Shown here: piece by piece, positions 44,879 through 53,035 of the stretch
Numbering within the stretch: position 1 is the stretch's first letter
Layout: each line of letters opens with the position of its first letter
Origin: Gemmatimonadaceae bacterium
GTDB taxonomy: Bacteria; Gemmatimonadota; Gemmatimonadetes; Gemmatimonadales; Gemmatimonadaceae
Direction: 5' to 3'
NCBI GenBank assembly: GCA_011525845.1
Contig: WYBP01000020.1
Location: 124,001 to 188,000, forward strand
DNA: 64,000 nt
Translations under genes and position numbers: made by a program
The notes under the pieces: generated by a model
The model's database searches: none
Told to the model about the DNA's origin: nothing
The model's input: the letters and a program-made list of their open reading frames with translations, nothing else

Positions 44879-45256
44879 TTAGACCCTCCGGCGCTTGGGC
44901 GGCCGGCAGCCGTTGTGCGGGATCGGGGTGACGTCCTTGATGGACTTGACGGTCAGGCCCGCGGCGGCGAGCGCCTGGATGGCCGACTCGCGGCCCGAAC
45001 CCGGGCCCTGGACCTTCACATGCACGCGGCGCACGCCGGCCGTCATGGCCTCGCGGGCGCACTGCTCGGCCGCGACCGTCGCGGCGAAGGGCGTGGACTT
45101 CTTGGACCCCTTGAACCCCGCCTTGCCCGCCGAGCCCCACGACACGGCGTTGCCGTGCGCGTCGGTGATCGTGATGAGCGTGTTGTTGAAAGTCGCGTTC
45201 ACGTGGGCCACGCCCTCGGCGTCCACGACCTTCTTCGTCTTCTTCCCGAGCGCCAT
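44879..45256 (-). CDS. rpsK: 30S ribosomal protein S11
   Basis: 125-residue platform protein: [36 protein letters not shown] and the C-terminal [21 protein letters not shown] 45256 shares its A with the rpsM stop (TAATG), giving tight translational coupling. Confidence 0.98.
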   Translation of the reverse strand: MALGKKTKKVVDAEGVAHVNATFNNTLITITDAHGNAVSWGSAGKAGFKGSKKSTPFAATVAAEQCAREAMTAGVRRVHVKVQGPGSGRESAIQALAAAGLTVKSIKDVTPIPHNGCRPPKRRRV

Positions 45257-45633
45257 TACTTGGTCACCTTCTTCTTGCCCGCGATCGCGCGGCGGGGGCC
45301 CTTCTTGGTGCGGGCATTCGTGTGGGTCCGCTGGCCGCGCACCGGCAGGTTGCGCCGGTGACGGATCCCGCGGTAGGAACCGATGTCCATGAGACGCTTG
45401 ACGTTCATCGCGATCTCGGTGCGCAGGGCGCCCTCGACGCGATAGAGCTTCTCGATCTCCTGGCGGAGCTTGTTGACGTCCGTGTCCGTGAGGTCGCGGA
45501 TGCGCTGGTCGGGGTTCACCCCGGTGGCCTCGAGGATGCGGCGCGAGAGCACGCGTCCGATGCCGTAGATGTAGGTGAGGCCGATCTCGACCTTCTTGTC
45601 GCGCGGAAGGTCAACGCCTGAAATACGTGCCAT
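45256..45633 (-). CDS. rpsM: 30S ribosomal protein S13
   Basis: 125-residue head protein that contacts tRNA and forms intersubunit bridges: [48 protein letters not shown] and a basic tail. It follows rpmJ by six bases and overlaps rpsK by one base. Confidence 0.98.
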   Translation of the reverse strand: MARISGVDLPRDKKVEIGLTYIYGIGRVLSRRILEATGVNPDQRIRDLTDTDVNKLRQEIEKLYRVEGALRTEIAMNVKRLMDIGSYRGIRHRRNLPVRGQRTHTNARTKKGPRRAIAGKKKVTK

Positions 45634-45639
45634 GGTCGG

Positions 45640-45756
45640 TTAACCCTGCCGCTGCTTGTGCTTGGGATTGCGCTTGCAGATGATCCGCGTCACACCGGCC
45701 CGCTTCACGACCTTGCAGTGCTCACAAATCGGCTTCACGCTGCTGCGAACTTTCAC
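45640..45756 (-). CDS. rpmJ: 50S ribosomal protein L36
   Basis: 38-residue zinc-ribbon protein: CEHC, then [12 protein letters not shown], giving the Cys3-His zinc site of the C+ form. GTG 45756 is preceded by TTGGAG; the frame extends upstream to 45900 but that extension has no ribosomal homology and crosses the promoter. First gene of the operon rpmJ-rpsM-rpsK-rpsD-rpoA-rplQ-rpmB. Confidence 0.96.
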   Translation of the reverse strand: MKVRSSVKPICEHCKVVKRAGVTRIICKRNPKHKQRQG

Positions 45757-45797
45757 GGGGACTCCAAGAGGACTCGGACAGGAACGACTTACAAGCG

Positions 45798-45819
45798 AAA
45801 AAAGGCCCATTTCTTGGGC
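45798..45819 (-). terminator. Short hairpin plus U6 tract in the rpmJ leader
   Basis: Minus strand: GCCCA, loop AGAAA, TGGGC, then CTTTTTT (45819-45798). The stem is only 5 bp but the T-tract is perfect. It lies between the putative rpmJ promoter and the start codon, about 110 bases after the pyrF stop, so it could end the pyrD-pyrF transcript or attenuate the ribosomal operon. Confidence 0.55.
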
Positions 45820-45827
45820 AGACACGT

Positions 45828-45856
45828 AGGATAACCGGAGGTGACCCTTGACACAA
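45828..45856 (-). promoter_or_regulatory. Putative promoter of the rpmJ ribosomal operon
   Basis: Minus strand TTGTGT (45856-45851), 17-base spacer, TATCCT (45833-45828). The start site would be near 45821, just before the short hairpin. It lies in the 172-base gap between pyrF and rpmJ, which otherwise holds no gene. Confidence 0.45.
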
Positions 45857-45928
45857 GTGGGGCGACTGACGTGTACCGAAGTGCTGGAAGCGCCCCTCAC
45901 ACAGGGAGGCAGGCCCCTCCGGGACCGG

Positions 45929-46624
45929 TCAGCGCGCCAGCGAGGCCACCAGGTCGGCCATGACCCGCGCGGGGTCCTCCGCTGCGGTCACGGCCCGCCC
46001 GAGCACCAGGTAGGCGGCGCCCGCGGCGGCGGCGCGCTCGGGGGTCACCACCCGCGCCTGGTCGTGCGCCGTCCCGCCGGCGAGTCGCAGACCCGGCACG
46101 AGCGGCGCGAGCGTCGGGAAGGTGGTCCGCACGGCGGTCACCTCATGCCCCGAGCAGACGATGCCGTGCGCTCCCCCGGCGTGGGCGACGCCCGCCAGGC
46201 GGAGCACCTCGGCCCCCAGCTCCTCCACCTCGCGCCCGAGCGCCAGGCCGAGGGCGGCCCGGTCGAAGCTCGTGAGGACCGTCACCACGAGGATCCGCGT
46301 GCCCTCCCCCGCTCCCTCGACGGCGGCCTGCACCATCGGCGCGCCCCCGTAACCGTGCACGGTGAGGAGCTCCACCCCCATCGCGCGCGCGCTCGCCGCG
46401 GCACCGCGTACCGTGTTCGGGATGTCGTGGAGCTTGAGGTCGAGGAACACCCGCCGCCCGTTCGCGTGCATCCAGTCCACCACGCGTGGCCCCTCGGCCG
46501 TGAAGAGCTCCAGCCCGATCTTCACGAAGTCCGCCGCCGGACCCACGCGAGCGAGCAGTTCCTGCGCGGCCGCGAGCGAGGGAACGTCCAGCGCGAGGAT
46601 CGGCTGGGCCTTCAGCGCGGCCAT
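45929..46624 (-). CDS. pyrF: Orotidine 5'-phosphate decarboxylase
   Basis: Last step of UMP synthesis. The 231-residue TIM barrel shows [21 protein letters not shown], the catalytic [13 protein letters not shown] (Asp-x-Lys-x2-Asp) and [24 protein letters not shown] 46624 overlaps pyrD by 13 bases; the frame upstream is a shadow. Last gene of the smpB-amidase-pyrD-pyrF series. Confidence 0.96.
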   Translation of the reverse strand: MAALKAQPILALDVPSLAAAQELLARVGPAADFVKIGLELFTAEGPRVVDWMHANGRRVFLDLKLHDIPNTVRGAAASARAMGVELLTVHGYGGAPMVQAAVEGAGEGTRILVVTVLTSFDRAALGLALGREVEELGAEVLRLAGVAHAGGAHGIVCSGHEVTAVRTTFPTLAPLVPGLRLAGGTAHDQARVVTPERAAAAGAAYLVLGRAVTAAEDPARVMADLVASLAR

Positions 46625-47541
46625 TCGAGCGTCCCCACGAGGTCGGCCAGGCGCGCCACGCCGTTGGCCTCGCACCAGGTCGCCAGCTCCCGCGCGAGCC
46701 GGGCCGGGAGCTTCGGATCGACGAGGGCGGCCGTCCCGACGCCGACCGCCGATGCACCCGCGATCATGTACTGCAGCACGTCCGTCGCGTGCTGCACGCC
46801 GCCGACGCCGAGGATCGGGACCGAGACGGCCTGCCGCACCTTCCAGGTCGCGAGGACCCCGACCGCGAGCAGTCCCGGACCACTCACGCCACCCGACCCG
46901 AAGCCGAGCACCGGCCGACGGCGGGCGACGTCCACGACGAGCCCCGGGATGGTGTTGATGACGGAGATCCCGTCGGCCCCCGCGTCCACGGCCGTGCGCG
47001 CGGCATCCGCCAGCTGCGGCAGGGTCGGCGAGAGCTTCACGAAGAGCGGCCGGCGCGTCGCGGCCCGGGCTCCCTGGACCACCGCCGTCAGGGCGTCCCG
47101 GTCGGCGCCGAACTCGAGCCCTCCCTGCCGCACGTTCGGGCAGCTCACGTTCAGCTCATACGCCTGGAATCCCGTCGCGCCGTCGAGCCGGGCGACCACC
47201 GCGCCGAACTCCGCGGCCTCCCGCCCGACCACGTTGACCAGCACGCGAGGCGCCCGCACGTGGGCGGCGAGCCACGGGAGGTCCTCGGCGAGCACGGCGT
47301 CGACGCCGGGGTTCGCGAGCCCCACCGCATTGATCATCCCGCCGTCGAAGTCGGTCACGCGGGGCGCGGCGGCCCCCGAGCGCGGCTCGAGGCTCACCGC
47401 CTTGGTGACGAGGCCGCCGAGCCGCTCGAGGTCCATCACGTCCGCGAGTTCGCGGCCGTAGGCCGCGGTCCCCGCGGCGAGGACGATCGGATTCTGGAAC
47501 GTGAGTGGGCCCGCCGCGACCTCGAGGGTCGGCGGCGTCAT
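46612..47541 (-). CDS. pyrD: Dihydroorotate dehydrogenase, class 1
   Basis: FMN enzyme oxidising dihydroorotate to orotate. The 309-residue barrel shows NPIVLAAGTAAYG, the active-site cysteine in ELNVSCPNVRQGG and the FMN phosphate loop PILGVGGVQHATDVLQYMIAGASAVGVGTA. A class 1 active-site Cys instead of the class 2 Ser, and no N-terminal membrane helix, indicate a soluble (probably 1B) type; no pyrK partner is in the window. ATG 47541 overlaps the amidase as ATGA. Confidence 0.95.
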   Translation of the reverse strand: MTPPTLEVAAGPLTFQNPIVLAAGTAAYGRELADVMDLERLGGLVTKAVSLEPRSGAAAPRVTDFDGGMINAVGLANPGVDAVLAEDLPWLAAHVRAPRVLVNVVGREAAEFGAVVARLDGATGFQAYELNVSCPNVRQGGLEFGADRDALTAVVQGARAATRRPLFVKLSPTLPQLADAARTAVDAGADGISVINTIPGLVVDVARRRPVLGFGSGGVSGPGLLAVGVLATWKVRQAVSVPILGVGGVQHATDVLQYMIAGASAVGVGTAALVDPKLPARLARELATWCEANGVARLADLVGTLEWPR

Positions 47542-48908
47542 CGCTGGGACGTCCGCGTGCGCCGCTCGAAGTGCTGGAGATACTCCAGCGTGGCCTCGGC
47601 GAGGGCGCGCGCGGTGTCCTGCTGTCCCTTGGCGCTGGCCATCCAGGCGGTCTCCTCGCGGTTCGAACCGAAGCCGATCTCGATGAGCACCGCCGGCATG
47701 TGCGCCGTGGCGAGCACCGCGAACCCGGCCTGCTTGACGCCGCGGTTCGGCCCCGGATGCGTGCCGGCGAGCCCCTGCTGGATGGTCGCGGCCAGGTCGC
47801 TCGACTCCCGCAGGTGCTCGTTCTGCGCCATGTCGGCGATGATGAACGACAGCGGGTCGCCCCTCTGGGCGTCGACGCTCGAGTTCTCGAACCGCACGAC
47901 GTCATTCTCCATCGCGGCGACCCGCGCCTCGTCCTCCGTCCGTGCGGTGGAGAGGAAGTACGTCTCGAACCCCCGCACGCTGCTGCCGTTGCGCCAGGCC
48001 GGGTTCGCCGCGTTCGTGTGGATCGAGATGAACAGGTCACCGCGGTTCGCGTTCGCGATCCTCCCGCGGTCGTCGCGGGCGATGAGGGTATCGGTCCGAC
48101 GCGTCATGAAGACGTCGATCCCGCGCAGCTTGAGCTCCTTCTCGAACTGCTTCGCGAACGCGAGCGTGAGCTCCGCCTCGCGCACGCGGCGGCCGTTCAC
48201 GATGGAGCCCGGGTTCCCGGGGTCCACCCCGCCGTGCCCGGCGTCGACGACCACGGTGAACCGACGGCTGAGTCCGGACGCGGGCCGTCGCGCCGCCGGC
48301 GGCGTTGACTCCGCGGCCGTGCGCACCGTGGCCGGCGGCGCCTCGGGCGTCCTCGCGACGGTCGCCGCCGCGGTGACGGCCGGCGTCGTCGGCGTGCCCG
48401 GCGACACGCCGGGGCCCGGGGTGGGCGTCGCACGCCGGGCGATGGCCTGGAAGAGCCGCACCTCGGAGCGGGAGCGGTCCCAGAGGATCCCGATCCCGAA
48501 GCGCGGGATGATCTCGCTGAAGAGCTGCAACGTCACGTGCGGCGCGCCGTCCACCACGCGCGTCGCCTCGATGAGCGGGAGCGCGAAGCCGCCGTAGCCG
48601 GCGAAGGGCACCCCCTCCTGGATCTCGAGCGTCGTCCCATAGAGCGCGAGGCGCCACCGCCCGACGCCGACGCTGTCGCATGAGCCGCCCAGCAGGCGGG
48701 TCAGGAGCTCGGCGCGCACCATCCCGCCCGACTCCGTGGGGAGGAGCTGGATGACGGTGTCGCCCGCGACGCCCTTCACCCGGATGACATACCCCGGCGG
48801 CGTGAGGGCACGGGCGTCCGCGCGCGGCGCGGCGGTGGCGCTCGCCGACGCGCCAGCGCCCGCCCCCGCGCCGAGCCCGACGAGGACCGCGAGCAGGATC
48901 GCGCTCAC
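47538..48908 (-). CDS. N-acetylmuramoyl-L-alanine amidase (Amidase_3) with N-terminal AMIN-like region
   Basis: Exported peptidoglycan amidase of 456 residues. A signal peptide (Gly/Ala-rich, to about 30) is followed by a beta-rich region (about 40-150, VRAELLTRLLGGSCDSV and VTLQLFSEIIPRFGI) and a Pro/Ala/Thr linker. The catalytic domain shows zinc ligands in VVVDAGHGGVDPG and DLFISIHTNAAN, and the catalytic Glu in VLIEIGFGSNREE. It cleaves the stem peptide from muramic acid during cell separation. GTG 48908 overlaps smpB as GTGA. It precedes pyrD, an odd functional pairing. Confidence 0.93.
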   Translation of the reverse strand: MSAILLAVLVGLGAGAGAGASASATAAPRADARALTPPGYVIRVKGVAGDTVIQLLPTESGGMVRAELLTRLLGGSCDSVGVGRWRLALYGTTLEIQEGVPFAGYGGFALPLIEATRVVDGAPHVTLQLFSEIIPRFGIGILWDRSRSEVRLFQAIARRATPTPGPGVSPGTPTTPAVTAAATVARTPEAPPATVRTAAESTPPAARRPASGLSRRFTVVVDAGHGGVDPGNPGSIVNGRRVREAELTLAFAKQFEKELKLRGIDVFMTRRTDTLIARDDRGRIANANRGDLFISIHTNAANPAWRNGSSVRGFETYFLSTARTEDEARVAAMENDVVRFENSSVDAQRGDPLSFIIADMAQNEHLRESSDLAATIQQGLAGTHPGPNRGVKQAGFAVLATAHMPAVLIEIGFGSNREETAWMASAKGQQDTARALAEATLEYLQHFERRTRTSQR

Positions 48909-49375
48909 CGCACCCTCAGCGCGCGCTGCATGTCGCGCTGGTCATCGCGCTCCTTCAGGTCGGCGCGCTTGTCGTGCAGCTTCTTGCCGCGCGCGAGCCC
49001 GATGCGCACCTTGGCGCGCCCGTGCTTGAAGTAGAGTTCGAGTGCCACCAGCGTGAGCCCCTTGCGTTCGACCGCGCCGATCATGTGCCGGATCTCCTTC
49101 CTGTTCAGCAGGAGCTTCCGGGAGCGCGTCGGTTCATGGTTCCAGATGTTCCCCATCGCGTACGGCGCGATGTGGGCGTTCAGGAGCCAGACCTCGCCGT
49201 CCTTGACCACGCCATACGCGTCGGTGATCTGCGCCCGGCCATCGCGCAGGGACTTCACCTCGGTCCCGGACAGCACCAGCCCCGCCTCCCACGTCTCGAG
49301 GATCTCGTAGTCGTGTCGGGCGCGCTTGTTCCGTGCGACGGGAACGATGGAGTCGTCAGGGGCTGGCTTCGGCAT
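48905..49375 (-). CDS. smpB: SsrA-binding protein SmpB
   Basis: Binds tmRNA and brings it to stalled ribosomes for trans-translation. The 156-residue protein shows NKRARHDYEILETWEAGLVL, GTEVKSLRDGRAQI, HIAPYAMGNIWNHEPTR, KLLLNRKEI and the basic tail KKLHDKRADLKERD. ATG 49375 has GGGAG just upstream. It diverges from tRNA-Leu with 67 bases between them; the ssrA gene itself is not seen here. Confidence 0.97.
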   Translation of the reverse strand: MPKPAPDDSIVPVARNKRARHDYEILETWEAGLVLSGTEVKSLRDGRAQITDAYGVVKDGEVWLLNAHIAPYAMGNIWNHEPTRSRKLLLNRKEIRHMIGAVERKGLTLVALELYFKHGRAKVRIGLARGKKLHDKRADLKERDDQRDMQRALRVR

Positions 49376-49403
49376 TGCTCCCTGAACAATAGACGACCGA
49401 GCG

Positions 49404-49433
49404 TTGACTTGGGTATCCGCGACCGGGTACGTT
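49404..49433 (+). promoter_or_regulatory. Promoter of tRNA-Leu
   Basis: TTGACT at 49404-49409, 18-base spacer, TACGTT at 49428-49433. The predicted start is near 49440, three bases before the mature tRNA. The best sigma-70-like match on the plus strand next to a gene in the window. Confidence 0.7.
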
Positions 49434-49442
49434 TCGCCCTTC

Positions 49443-49527
<85 letters not shown>

Positions 49528-49556
49528 GATCCGCACGGCCTCCGGGCCGCGCGCGC

Positions 49557-49590
49557 GACGGGGCGGCCTCCACTCGGAGGCCGCCCCGTC
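49557..49590. terminator. Strong bidirectional hairpin after tRNA-Leu
   Basis: Perfect 15-bp inverted repeat (arms 49557-49571 and 49576-49590) with a 4-base ACTC loop, between tRNA-Leu (plus) and the converging hypothetical gene (minus, stop at 49625). No T-tract follows on either side. The position suggests it separates convergent transcription. Confidence 0.7.
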
Positions 49591-49624
49591 AGCATTCCCG
49601 GGTCCCGCCGCCCCGCGCTGGCTG

Positions 49625-50197
49625 CTACGGACGCCCGCCGGGCCGCAGCACGGAGGGCTTCACGTCCTCGGGGAGGCGCGCCTCGCCGTACGTCTCGCGG
49701 AGCAGGTCCCCCGCCTCGGCGGCATAGCGTTCCAGCAGCTCGATGGCGTAGGGGAGCGGGGTGCCCGCCGTCCGGGCGCCGTCGCTCGCGAAGGCGAGCA
49801 GGCAGCGCCCCACGCGGTCCGCCGCGCTCACCGTCCCGCCGCGCAGCTGCATCGCCTCCCGGTACGCGGTGAGGCGCTCGTTGAACTGCATCTCCGCGAG
49901 CTCACGACGGTCGAGCGCGACCCCCGGGTCCTCCGCCTGCGCCGCCAGCAGCGCGGCCGAGATCTCCGCCGCCGTGCGGTCGTCGAGGGCGTCGCGCTGC
50001 GCGACCAGCAGCCCGAGCGCGGCGCGGGCGTAGCGCAGTTCCCAGCGCGCGTGGTCCGCGTCCCCGTCCGCCGCGGCGTCCGCCAGCCAGGCGACGTCCG
50101 CCTCGTCCGGCTCCCGCCGGAGCGCGGCCACCACGCTCCGCGCCCGCCGCTGCCGGTCCCGCTCGGTCCGCCACTCGCTCGTGAAGGGAAGCGGCAT
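49625..50197 (-). CDS. Hypothetical protein, 190 residues, helical and charged
   Basis: I do not recognise this protein. It is rich in Ala, Arg, Asp and Glu, has no membrane span or signal peptide, and looks all-alpha (RDRQRRARSVVAALRREPDE, ALLAAQAEDPGVALDRREL, ELLERYAAEAGDLLRETYGE). Codon bias matches its neighbours, and it follows the Rrf2 regulator gene after 11 bases in the same direction, so it is probably a real gene in that operon. Cytoplasmic by inference. Confidence 0.65.
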   Translation of the reverse strand: MPLPFTSEWRTERDRQRRARSVVAALRREPDEADVAWLADAAADGDADHARWELRYARAALGLLVAQRDALDDRTAAEISAALLAAQAEDPGVALDRRELAEMQFNERLTAYREAMQLRGGTVSAADRVGRCLLAFASDGARTAGTPLPYAIELLERYAAEAGDLLRETYGEARLPEDVKPSVLRPGGRP

Positions 50198-50208
50198 CCG
50201 GACGGCGC

Positions 50209-50664
50209 TCAGGCCTGCAGGACGGGCAACCCGACGCGCTCGCGCACCTGTGGCTCCGCCACGAGCAGGTCGGCCAGGCGGACGCCGTCGAGCACCTCGT
50301 CGATCCGCTGCTGCAGCATCACCCAGACGGGACGGATGCTGCAGTCGCTCGAGTGCGAGCAGCGCTCCTCATCCACGGGGTGCGTGTCGCAGTGCAGGTC
50401 GAAGGTGCCGAGCTCCGCGGCGGAGATGATCTCGCGCACGGTGATCTCGGTCGCCGGGCGCGCGAGTTCGTACCCGCCCTTCGCACCGCGCGTGCTCTGC
50501 ACGATGTCGGCGCGGCGGAGGCGGAGGAGGATCTGCTCGACGTAGTCCCCCGGCAGGCGCTCCCGCGCGGCGATGTCCCGCCCGGTGACCGGCCCCTCGG
50601 TCGACCGGCGCGCGAGGTGCAGCGAACAGATCACGCCGTACTCGGCCCACGTGGTGATGCGCAT
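50209..50664 (-). CDS. Rrf2-family transcriptional regulator, IscR-like
   Basis: The 151-residue protein has an N-terminal winged helix of the Rrf2 type (MRITTWAEYGVICSLHLARR, then YVEQILLRLRRADIVQSTRGAKGGY) and three cysteines (Cys92, 102 and 108) positioned like the [2Fe-2S] ligands of IscR (92, 98 and 104), with wider first spacing. It probably senses Fe-S status, redox or NO. ATG 50664 matches the family N-terminus; the frame runs 12 codons upstream. It follows the aspartase gene by 43 bases. Its target is not evident; no isc or suf genes are here. Confidence 0.9.
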   Translation of the reverse strand: MRITTWAEYGVICSLHLARRSTEGPVTGRDIAARERLPGDYVEQILLRLRRADIVQSTRGAKGGYELARPATEITVREIISAAELGTFDLHCDTHPVDEERCSHSSDCSIRPVWVMLQQRIDEVLDGVRLADLLVAEPQVRERVGLPVLQA

Positions 50665-50707
50665 GCTCTCAAGATGGCCCGGGGCATCCACCTCGGACAA
50701 GTCTGCG

Positions 50708-52126
50708 TCAGCGGTCCGGGCGCGGACGGCCCGGCACGCCGGGCTCCGTGAGCCGGCGCAGGTCGAGCACCTCGGCCGCGCCCTCGGGCGTGAGGAGTCC
50801 CTCCCGGACCACGAGTTCCCGGACGGTCACGCCCTCGTCCACGGCCCGCTTGGTGAGCTCGGCCGCGCGCGCATAGCCGATCGCCGGCGCGAGCGCCGTC
50901 GCGAGCGCCGCCGACCGCTCGACCCAGTGCGCGAGCATCCCCTCCTCCGCCTCGATCCCCCGCACACAACGCTCATCGAAGGTCCGCACGGCGTGCCCGA
51001 GCACCGTGATGGCGTCGAGGAGGTTCTGCCCGAGCACGGGCATCATCACGTTCAGCTCGAGTTCCCCGGCTGCGGCCGCGGCCGCCACGGTGGCATCGTG
51101 GCCGACGACCTGGAACACCACCTGGTTGAGCATCTCGGCGATGCTCGGGTTCACCTTGCCCGGCATGATGCTCGAGCCGGGCTGGACCGCCGGCAGCCGG
51201 AGCTCGTCGAGCCCGGTGCGCGGCCCGCTCGCCAGCAGGCGGACGTCATTGGCGATCTTCCCGAGCTCGAGCGCGAGGGTGCGCCACTGCCCGCTCAGGG
51301 CGGCGAGGTCGCCCATGCTCTGCATGAGCTGCACGCGGTCCGCGCCCTCGCGCAGGGCGAGGCCGGTCGTGCGGCCGAGTTCCCGGACCATCCGTTCCGC
51401 GTACCCCGGCTCCGCATTCACGCCGGTGCCGACGGCCGTGCCCCCGATCCCGAGGTCGAGCAGGTCGTCCGCCGCCGCACGCACCCGGCGCGTGGCGCGC
51501 TCCACGGAGCCCGCCCAGGCGCCGAACTCCTGGCCCAGCCGGATGGGCATGGCGTCCTGCAGGTGCGTGCGTCCGGCCTTCACGAGCGGGTCGAAGCGGT
51601 GCGCGCGTTCCCGGAGCGTGGCGGCGAGCGCGTCGCAGTGCGCGAGCGCGGGCGCGAGCTCCCCGAGTGCCGCGATCCGGATGGCCGTCGGGATCACGTC
51701 GTTGGTGGACTGCGCCATGTTCACGTGGTCGTTCGGGTGCACGCGGGCGTACGTCCCGCGCGCGACCCCGAGCCGCTCGTTCGCGAGGTTCGCCAGCACC
51801 TCGTTCACGTTCATGTGGAGCGAGGTCCCCGCCCCCGCCTGGAAGACGTCGACGACGAACTGGTCGCGGTGCGCGCCGTCGAGCACGGCGTCGGCGGCCG
51901 CGATGATCGCCTCCGCGTCCTCGGCCGGGAGCCGCCCGGTGTCGCGATGCACGACCGCCGCCGCGCGCTTGATGCGCACGACGGCGTCGATGAGGGCCGG
52001 ATGCGACCGGCGGCCGCTGATGGCGAAGTTCCGCACGGCGCGCGCCGTCTGCGCGCCGTAGAGCGCCCCGGCGGGGAGTTCGACCTCGCCGAGCGGGTCG
52101 CGCTCGCGGCGGGCGCCCTCGCTCAT
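50708..52126 (-). CDS. aspA: Aspartate ammonia-lyase (fumarase/aspartase superfamily)
   Basis: 472-residue lyase that reversibly splits aspartate into fumarate and ammonia. The superfamily catalytic loop is GSSIMPGKVNPSIAEML. I favour aspartase over fumarase because the residues after the signature read NQVVFQVVGHDATV and ELELNVMMPVL, and the C-terminus has VDEGVTVRELVVREGLLTPEGAAEVL, all aspartase features; YGAQTARAVRNFAISG is shared. Start near 52126 (MSEGARRERDPLGEVELP). It lies eight bases after the lipoprotein gene. Class II fumarase remains the alternative. Confidence 0.87.
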   Translation of the reverse strand: MSEGARRERDPLGEVELPAGALYGAQTARAVRNFAISGRRSHPALIDAVVRIKRAAAVVHRDTGRLPAEDAEAIIAAADAVLDGAHRDQFVVDVFQAGAGTSLHMNVNEVLANLANERLGVARGTYARVHPNDHVNMAQSTNDVIPTAIRIAALGELAPALAHCDALAATLRERAHRFDPLVKAGRTHLQDAMPIRLGQEFGAWAGSVERATRRVRAAADDLLDLGIGGTAVGTGVNAEPGYAERMVRELGRTTGLALREGADRVQLMQSMGDLAALSGQWRTLALELGKIANDVRLLASGPRTGLDELRLPAVQPGSSIMPGKVNPSIAEMLNQVVFQVVGHDATVAAAAAAGELELNVMMPVLGQNLLDAITVLGHAVRTFDERCVRGIEAEEGMLAHWVERSAALATALAPAIGYARAAELTKRAVDEGVTVRELVVREGLLTPEGAAEVLDLRRLTEPGVPGRPRPDR

Positions 52127-52133
52127 CCCCGCC

Positions 52134-52943
52134 TCAGAACCCCGACGGGAAGGCCGGGAGGGGGAGCGTGAAGGTCGAGATGAAGGTGAAGCGGCGGCCC
52201 CCGTCGAGGAGGGTCGTCTTGGTCCGGAGCCGCGTCACGCGGATCTCGCGCCTGCCGTCGAGCGAGTTCACCCACCCGGTGGTGAGGTTCGCCGGGACGG
52301 TCGCGGAGCCGTCGTCCACGAATCCGCAGTAGATCTGCTCGTTGACCGCCCCGCTGGAGAAGCTGTTCGCGTAGCGGAGCGAGAGGACCATGGCCGAGCC
52401 GGGGGCGGGGGCCGGGGTCCAGGTGAAGGGGATCGCCGCGACCGCGGTGGGCGTGGGGATGGGGTCGTGGGTGAAGGCCTCGGAGGTGCGCGACTGCAGC
52501 ATCACCGCCGGGAACCCGACGGCCGCGCCCGGGACGACGATCTCGATCGAGTCGCCGGGCACGAAGGGGATGCGCTCCCCCAGCCGCGGGCGATAGCTCA
52601 GGATCCCGCCGGAGAGCACCGGCAGCAGCGTGTCCTGCCGTGTCGTGCCGAGGCGGGTGAAGATCCCGGGCCCGGCGTCGAGCGTGGTGTAGATCGGCGT
52701 GTCACCGCCGGTGGACTGCACGACCGCGATGAAGCAGGAGTCCGCCGGCGGGTTGTTGACCGCGAGGTTGACGTTGCCGTAGAAGGTCGCCTCCGGGGCC
52801 AGGAGGTACCCGGTCGAGTCGTCGGAGTGCGCCGACTGGGTGAGGAACCCCACGGCCACGGGCTTCGGGGCGCCCACGTCGAGGCAGGCGGATGCGGTGG
52901 CGGCCAGCAGGAGCGACGCCAGCGCGCGCGAGGATGCGGTCAC
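52134..52943 (-). CDS. Predicted lipoprotein of unknown function
   Basis: The 269-residue protein has a signal with lipobox (LLLAATASAC) and then a beta-rich, Ser/Thr/Pro-rich body (PIYTTLDAGPGIF, RIPFVPGDSIEIVVPG, MVLSLRYANSFSSG, ending FTLPLPAFPSGF). I recognise no family. GTG 52943 is favoured over the upstream GTG 52985 because a strong -10 (TATACT at 52992-52987) places the transcript start near 52980, after the longer start. Likely anchored in the outer membrane. Confidence 0.75.
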   Translation of the reverse strand: MTASSRALASLLLAATASACLDVGAPKPVAVGFLTQSAHSDDSTGYLLAPEATFYGNVNLAVNNPPADSCFIAVVQSTGGDTPIYTTLDAGPGIFTRLGTTRQDTLLPVLSGGILSYRPRLGERIPFVPGDSIEIVVPGAAVGFPAVMLQSRTSEAFTHDPIPTPTAVAAIPFTWTPAPAPGSAMVLSLRYANSFSSGAVNEQIYCGFVDDGSATVPANLTTGWVNSLDGRREIRVTRLRTKTTLLDGGRRFTFISTFTLPLPAFPSGF

Positions 52944-52986
52944 AGGATGTGCGGGACGGAAGGTCTGTGCGGGAATGCCCTGCACC

Positions 52987-53016
52987 AGTATACCATGCCC
53001 GCGCGGTCCCTGTCAC
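52987..53016 (-). promoter_or_regulatory. Promoter of the lipoprotein-aspA unit
   Basis: Minus strand GTGACA (53016-53011), 18-base spacer, TATACT (52992-52987). One mismatch to consensus in each hexamer, the best promoter match in the window. The start site would be near 52980, giving a 37-base leader to GTG 52943. It lies in the 92-base gap after the metallo-hydrolase gene. Confidence 0.7.
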
Positions 53017-53035
53017 GCGCGGGAACGGTGGGCCG

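Noticed and set aside
45848-45876. Plus-strand TTGACA-17-GTGTAC promoter-like pair
   Set aside because: No plus-strand gene or RNA follows; pyrF occupies the region in the opposite direction.
45757-45900. Upstream extension of rpmJ
   Set aside because: L36 is about 38 residues; the extension crosses the promoter and the short hairpin.
50708-52126. Class II fumarase call
   Set aside because: The sequence after the GSSIMPGKVNP motif and the C-terminal EEGLLTPE-like region fit aspartase better, though fumarase is not excluded.
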